A stretch of 64,000 nt of DNA from Oceaniferula flava (lineage in GTDB: Bacteria; Verrucomicrobiota; Verrucomicrobiia; Verrucomicrobiales; Akkermansiaceae): the NCBI RefSeq assembly GCF_016811075.1, contig NZ_JAFBGL010000001.1, positions 62,001 to 126,000 on the forward strand, read 5' to 3'. The position numbers and the translations under genes are program-made. This document shows positions 60,199 to 64,000 of this stretch, in pieces. Numbering within the stretch: the first letter of the stretch is position 1; each line of letters opens with the position of its first letter. Below the pieces are notes generated by a model. The model worked only from the letters and a program-made list of their open reading frames with translations. It ran no database searches and was not told the origin of the DNA.

Positions 60199-61211
60199 TG
60201 CGACAAATTTTAACCATTTTCTGGGATTCTTACCGACTGCTCACCGCGAAGAAGCTCTTCTGGGTGGCGCTGGGCCTTTCGGTGCTGATTGGCTTGATCT
60301 ATGCCTCGATCAGTTTTCATGAGGAAGGCATGTCGGTTTTCTTTGGGGCTTACACCTTGGAAAGTGGCATCCTCAATACGACCGGTCCCTTGGCGAAATA
60401 CATCTACCTCACGATGTTTACCGATGTGCTGGTGCCGTTCTGGCTGGGTCTGTTCGCCATCGTGCTGGCTCTGCTCTCCGTGTGTCCGGTTTTTCCCAAC
60501 TTCTTGGAAGGTGGATCGATCGATATCGCGGTGTCCAAGCCCATTAGCCGGGTCACCTTGTTCGTCAGCAAATACCTGAGTAGCTTGTTGTTTGTTGCCA
60601 TTCAGGTCTTCGTGTTCTCGCTGATCGTCTTTGTCGCCTTTGGCCTGCGGATGGAATCCTGGAACTTTGGAATCTTCTGGGCTGTGCCGTTGATGGTGTT
60701 TGTGTTCAGCTTGATCTACTGTGTCGCAGTGCTGACGGCGGTGTGGACGAAATCGACGCTGCTCTCGCTGCTGATGGCCTTCTTGGTCTGGGGTGTGAGC
60801 TGGGGTATTCAGGTGGCCGAGGGCTTTATCTACCGTTTGGCATATACAGCGCCGGCGTCCGGACTGACCTTGGACATGGGAACCGGCCAGACTCAAATCT
60901 CCGATGAGCCACAGGCTGTGGATTCGGATTTAGCCAAGTTCCACGGTCTGCTGAAAATGGTGGAGACTCCATTGCCCAAAACGCGTGAGGCGACGTATTT
61001 GCTGAAAAAGAAAATCAAGATTGATGGCCGCAACCTGACACAAGCCGGAGCATTCATTCAGCCGGTGGATGATGTGGAACGAAACCAACACATGGCGGAG
61101 GAAGATTATGACAATCGGCACTCGGAATTCTTCGTGGTTGGCACCTCACTGGCCTTCGAGCTGGTGATCCTCTCGATTGCGGGGTTCTTTTTTGTCCGCA
61201 AAGATTATTAA
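60198..61211 (+). CDS. ABC-2 type transporter permease
   Basis: A 337-residue membrane protein with six hydrophobic segments, partner of the ATPase encoded just before it. The first helix (LFWVALGLSVLIGLIYASIS) is followed by a periplasmic loop, then helices with PFWLGLFAIVLALLSVC and FVFSLIVFVAFGL, a stretch of about 100 soluble residues (residues 220-310) and a last helix (LVILSIAGFFFVRKDY). The family signature is loose, as usual for ABC-2 permeases. Confidence 0.84.
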   Translation: MRQILTIFWDSYRLLTAKKLFWVALGLSVLIGLIYASISFHEEGMSVFFGAYTLESGILNTTGPLAKYIYLTMFTDVLVPFWLGLFAIVLALLSVCPVFPNFLEGGSIDIAVSKPISRVTLFVSKYLSSLLFVAIQVFVFSLIVFVAFGLRMESWNFGIFWAVPLMVFVFSLIYCVAVLTAVWTKSTLLSLLMAFLVWGVSWGIQVAEGFIYRLAYTAPASGLTLDMGTGQTQISDEPQAVDSDLAKFHGLLKMVETPLPKTREATYLLKKKIKIDGRNLTQAGAFIQPVDDVERNQHMAEEDYDNRHSEFFVVGTSLAFELVILSIAGFFFVRKDY

Positions 61212-61223
61212 TTGGCAGGCGTG

Positions 61224-61844
61224 ATGGGGGAGTGGTTGGTCTTTGTCGCCCTGATGGCGGTTGGTCAGTTCAGTCCTGGCCCGGACATGCTCTTGCTGAC
61301 GCGGACGGCCTTGGCGCAGGGACGGAGTGCAGGCTGTTGGACAGCGCTCGGCATTGCCACCGGCTTGGGCGTGCATGCACTGATCGCCGTTGCCGGTGTG
61401 GCCTCGCTCATGGCGCAGGGCGGCTGGCTGGAAAAGGGGATGAAGTGGGCGGCCGCTACCTATTTGCTATGGCTGGCTTATCAGCTGATCCGCAGTGGTC
61501 TCAGGGCCAGAAAGGTGCAGGTGGGCGAAGCTGCTGAGAGCAGTGATCAGGGGAGGCTTCACGCATGGAAACGGGGGTTGCTATGCAATTTGTTGAATCC
61601 CAAGGTGGCGGTGTTTTTGGCTGGGGTTTCAGCGCCTTTTTTGATCGGTCACGATGGCTTCAGGTGGCCCTTGCTCCTCTGGACCACGATTGTGTTTGAG
61701 GGTGCCCTGCTGTGGTGTTTGTGGGTCTGTCTGCTGCAGCAGCCACGGCTGAAACGGGGTTACCTCCGGCTGGCGCATTGGTTCGATCTGGCATTTGGCA
61801 TCGGGCTGCTGGCCGTGGCGGTCGCCTTACTGGCTGGTGGCTGA
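61224..61844 (+). CDS. LysE/RhtB family exporter
   Basis: A 206-residue transporter with about six helices: VFVALMAVGQFSPGPDMLLL (the SPGPD motif of the family), GIATGLGVHALIAVAGVASL, LLCNLLNPKVAVFLAGVSAP (the NPKV/A motif). Relatives export amino acids such as lysine, homoserine or leucine. ATG 61224 is taken because the TTG at 61212 and GTG at 61221 add nothing. It follows the ABC permease gene by 12 bases. Confidence 0.85.
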   Translation: MGEWLVFVALMAVGQFSPGPDMLLLTRTALAQGRSAGCWTALGIATGLGVHALIAVAGVASLMAQGGWLEKGMKWAAATYLLWLAYQLIRSGLRARKVQVGEAAESSDQGRLHAWKRGLLCNLLNPKVAVFLAGVSAPFLIGHDGFRWPLLLWTTIVFEGALLWCLWVCLLQQPRLKRGYLRLAHWFDLAFGIGLLAVAVALLAGG

Positions 61845-61888
61845 AGACTGGGTGAGATTTGCGTTTCCTAAATCCGGCAAGCGTGTAC

Positions 61889-62926
61889 ATGGTTTGCCCC
61901 GTGGATCTGACAATACATTTGCTCTGGCTGACAGGCGGCTTGGTTTTTCTCTACTTCGGAGCCGAGTGGCTGGTGAAGGGTGCCTCGGAGATTGCCCTGC
62001 GCTTGGGGATTTCCCCTTTGGTGGTCGGGCTGACGGTGGTCGCCTTCGGCACCAGTATGCCGGAGTTGCTGGTCTGCCTCAAAGCCAACTCACCGGAAGT
62101 CGTAGCAGCGCCGGCGGCGTGGTTTGGTTTTGCTGTCGATGTCGGAGTGGCGAGTCCTGACATTGCCTTCGGTAATATTGTGGGATCGAACATTTTCAAC
62201 ATCGCCCTGATCTTGGGCGTCGCCTCATTGATTCGGCCCATCGAGGTGCATTCACAGCTGATTCGCCGAGAGCTGCCGATCCTGATTGTGGCCTCTCTGG
62301 TATTTGTCGCGATGATGTCAGACATGGTGCTGATGCGCTGGGAAGGTGCTCTGCTGGCTGCCGGAGTGGTGACCTACGTGTTCATGAGCGTGCGCATGGC
62401 GAGGGGAGAGAAGGACATCGACCAGTATGAGGAATTCTCCGAAGAGGAAATCGAAAAGGCCAAGCAGGGTGGCGGACGACTGCTGATCGATCTCATGCTC
62501 ATTGTCGTCGGCATTGGCGCTTTGGTCGTGGGTGCCGACTGGTTGGTCGATCACGGCGAGTCCGTGGCCCGAGTATTTGGTGTGCCGGAAGTGATCATCT
62601 CACTGACGCTTTTCGCTCTTGGGACCTCATTGCCTGAGTTGGCGACCTCTGTGGTGGCAGCTCTGAAACGTCAAGGCGATATCATCACCGGCAATGCGAT
62701 TGGCTCCTGTATTTTCAATCTCTTGGCCGTAATGGGCGTCACTGCGAGCGTCAAACCACTGCAAGCAGAGCACATCGCGTGGATGGATCTCTGGGTGATG
62801 CTGGGGCTGGCGATTTTGATCATGCCCTTTATGTGGTCCCGTAAGCGGATTAATCGGGTGGAGGGGGCCATTTTAACAGCAGTGGCACTAGGATACTCAG
62901 TGCTCGTGGTGGTGATTGATCGCTAA
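61889..62926 (+). CDS. Na+/Ca2+-exchanger (CaCA) family protein
   Basis: A 345-residue transporter with ten hydrophobic segments in two alpha repeats. The first is VVGLTVVAFGTSMPELLVCL ... DIAFGNIVGSNIFNIALIL, the second ISLTLFALGTSLPELATSVV ... DIITGNAIGSCIFNLLAVMG. The acidic and GNxxGSN residues of the ion site are present. About 18 extra residues (SPEVVAAPAAWFGFAVDVG) interrupt repeat one between the PELL and DIAFGN parts, which is longer than I expect for the YrbG type. A charged cytoplasmic loop (EKDIDQYEEFSEEEIEKAK) joins the repeats. ATG 61889 chosen. Confidence 0.85.
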   Translation: MVCPVDLTIHLLWLTGGLVFLYFGAEWLVKGASEIALRLGISPLVVGLTVVAFGTSMPELLVCLKANSPEVVAAPAAWFGFAVDVGVASPDIAFGNIVGSNIFNIALILGVASLIRPIEVHSQLIRRELPILIVASLVFVAMMSDMVLMRWEGALLAAGVVTYVFMSVRMARGEKDIDQYEEFSEEEIEKAKQGGGRLLIDLMLIVVGIGALVVGADWLVDHGESVARVFGVPEVIISLTLFALGTSLPELATSVVAALKRQGDIITGNAIGSCIFNLLAVMGVTASVKPLQAEHIAWMDLWVMLGLAILIMPFMWSRKRINRVEGAILTAVALGYSVLVVVIDR

Positions 62927-62958
62927 AGATCGGCGAAGGCTGAGGCTATCGCAAAATA

Positions 62959-62989
62959 ATCCCCCCATGCGCATGATGCAGGCGGGGAT
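62959..62989. terminator. Hairpin after the exchanger gene
   Basis: ATCCCC/GGGGAT arms with a TGCGCATGATGCA centre lie between convergent genes. No clear U-run. Confidence 0.4.
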
Positions 62990-63018
62990 GGGGTATTCTT
63001 AACCGCTGACTTTTTAGA

Positions 63019-63441
63019 TCACTTGTAGCCGATAATTAGGGCGTAGTGTGCTCCATTGCGTGTGCTGTTGGACATTTGCACCTTGATGTGGAAGTTGCCA
63101 GACCACTTGGGTTTGACTCGGACGACCGGGACGGCATCCACTTTGGTGTCTCGGCCAACTTCGTTCCAGTTCTCATCGTAAACGATGATATCAATATCAC
63201 GGGCATCTTCACAACCTCCGGCCACGAGCACATACTGGGTGCCGGCTTTCAGGGTGGTTTTGATCGTGGTGCTCCCTTTATATTTCAGTAAGCCGTGCCA
63301 GTATTTTTCACGGAACTGAATATTTTGTTTTTTCAGCGCCTTGGCGATACGATTGGCCCGATTTTGGGCCTCCTCGGTAGTAGCCTGAGCGGCTGAGGTT
63401 ATCAGGGTGACCGCGATCGTGAAAAAGAGGAGCTTGTTCAT
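63019..63441 (-). CDS. Small exported beta-rich protein
   Basis: A 140-residue protein with signal peptide MNKLLFFTIAVTLITSAAQA. The mature domain (LKAGTQYVLVAGGCEDARDI, DIIVYDENWNEVGRD, VPVVRVKPKWSGNFHIKVQ, HYALIIGYK) resembles bacterial pre-peptidase C-terminal or jelly-roll domains. Function unknown. ATG 63441 chosen. Confidence 0.65.
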   Translation of the reverse strand: MNKLLFFTIAVTLITSAAQATTEEAQNRANRIAKALKKQNIQFREKYWHGLLKYKGSTTIKTTLKAGTQYVLVAGGCEDARDIDIIVYDENWNEVGRDTKVDAVPVVRVKPKWSGNFHIKVQMSNSTRNGAHYALIIGYK

Positions 63442-63529
63442 TGGGTCAGGTGAGGTGTCCAAGCACGCCAATTAAATCAAGAGGTGCCATGGCACGAGCT
63501 CCGTCAAGGGGGCAAGATCTGGAGGGGGC

Positions 63530-63907
63530 TTACTTCTTGCCGAGTTCTGGCTGAAGTTTCTTTTCCAGCTGCTTCGGTGAGATCCCGTAGAACTTTTTGA
63601 TGTCGGTGCAAAAATGGCTGTAATAGAGATAGCCCAATTTCTCTCCAATTTCGTGAAGGTCCATCCCTTCGGTGATCATGCGTTTGGCGAGCAAAGCGCG
63701 GTGGTTGCAAAACAGATCCTTGGGTTTCAGCCCAATGGCGGCCTCAACATGGCGCTGCAGCTGAATCACGGTGAAGCCAAGCTCCTCTGCAACATTTTTC
63801 ACATTGAAGCCTTTTTCCTCGGCAAGTTGAAGGAGGTCGACTCCAGATTTGTCGACAACACGGTCTCCTTGTCTGAAGAATGGTGTGGGTGTGGCGGGTC
63901 TACTCAT
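63530..63907 (-). CDS. AraC-type HTH regulator, DNA-binding domain only
   Basis: A 125-residue protein consisting almost wholly of an AraC/XylS double helix-turn-helix: VAEELGFTVIQLQRHVEAAI in the first half, EIGEKLGYLYYSHFCTDIKK with FYGISPKQLEKK in the second (compare xxGYxxxSxFxxxFKKxxGxSPxxYR). No sensor domain is attached, so it may work with a separate partner or constitutively. ATG 63907 gives a short leader peptide MSRPATPTPFFRQGD. Targets unknown. Confidence 0.8.
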   Translation of the reverse strand: MSRPATPTPFFRQGDRVVDKSGVDLLQLAEEKGFNVKNVAEELGFTVIQLQRHVEAAIGLKPKDLFCNHRALLAKRMITEGMDLHEIGEKLGYLYYSHFCTDIKKFYGISPKQLEKKLQPELGKK

Positions 63908-64000
63908 GGTGGTGATTTTTCGTAAAACTCTTCCTATAGAGGGAATTATTGTTTGCGCGGGCTTGATAGTAAACGAGAAAGTGTAACTGCGCACGAATTT

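Noticed and set aside
1-64000. CRISPR arrays, rRNA or tRNA genes, intact insertion sequences, prophage genes
   Set aside because: I looked for regularly spaced repeats, conserved rRNA/tRNA cores, transposase catalytic motifs and phage structural genes and found none beyond the short transposase-like scar at 1452.

Overview
The window looks like a chromosomal segment of a Verrucomicrobiota bacterium, probably order Verrucomicrobiales. This is an inference from several signs: exported proteins ending in VPEP-type PEP-CTERM sorting tails, a G-poor leader style with little Shine-Dalgarno signal before ribosomal and other highly expressed genes, a split alpha operon (rpsM-rpsK-rpsD without rpoA), ribosomal protein S11 with an acidic N-terminal extension, a roadblock protein next to an MglA-like GTPase, and dispersed intergenic inverted repeats. 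Apart from the first 1.3 kb, which is clearly AT-rich, base composition is even and moderately GC-rich. I found no rRNA, tRNA, CRISPR array or intact insertion sequence.

Layout. 1-1.6 kb: an accessory remnant with the frameshifted 3' end of a toxin-like domain, two AT-rich exported or membrane genes of unknown function and a transposase scar. 1.6-9.5 kb: uup, rapA, a long nested inverted repeat, yebC, an exported SHD1-like protein, and marC-acyP-DUF4177. 9.5-12.5 kb: menaquinone operon menA-menC-menE; isochorismate synthase menF lies apart at 34.7 kb. 12.5-15.4 kb: a chain of hairpins, PIN-PhoH, an RbsD-like lipoprotein and a small RNase III-like protein. 15.7-25.5 kb: flavin halogenase, PEP-CTERM protein, DUF5060 glycosidase, RNase R, a pseudopilin, TrmB and a serine hydrolase. 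25.5-35.7 kb: lysA, rpsM-rpsK-rpsD, an MsbA-like exporter, two tandem coiled-coil paralogues, dnaG and menF. 35.8-42 kb: an epimerase-like TIM barrel, an L,D-transpeptidase, an Aas-like fusion, nusB-ribH and a lipoprotein. 42-48 kb: clpB, the roadblock/GTPase module and an M20 peptidase. 48-64 kb: a flavin disulfide reductase with a TVP38 protein, hpt-LOG-MBL, envelope lipoproteins, glyS-rlmH, xseA, a PEP-CTERM metalloprotease, an ABC-2 exporter, LysE and CaCA transporters, a small exported protein and an AraC-type regulator.

Most genes are core housekeeping: RNA turnover (RNase R, RNase III-like, PhoH), translation (S13, S11, S4, GlyRS, RlmH, TrmB), quinone synthesis and the cell envelope. 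The most interesting parts are the roadblock/GTPase pair with its promoter, terminator-like leader and repeated PF motifs, the hairpin array before phoH, the tandem coiled-coil paralogues, the long inverted repeats, and the AT-rich left edge.
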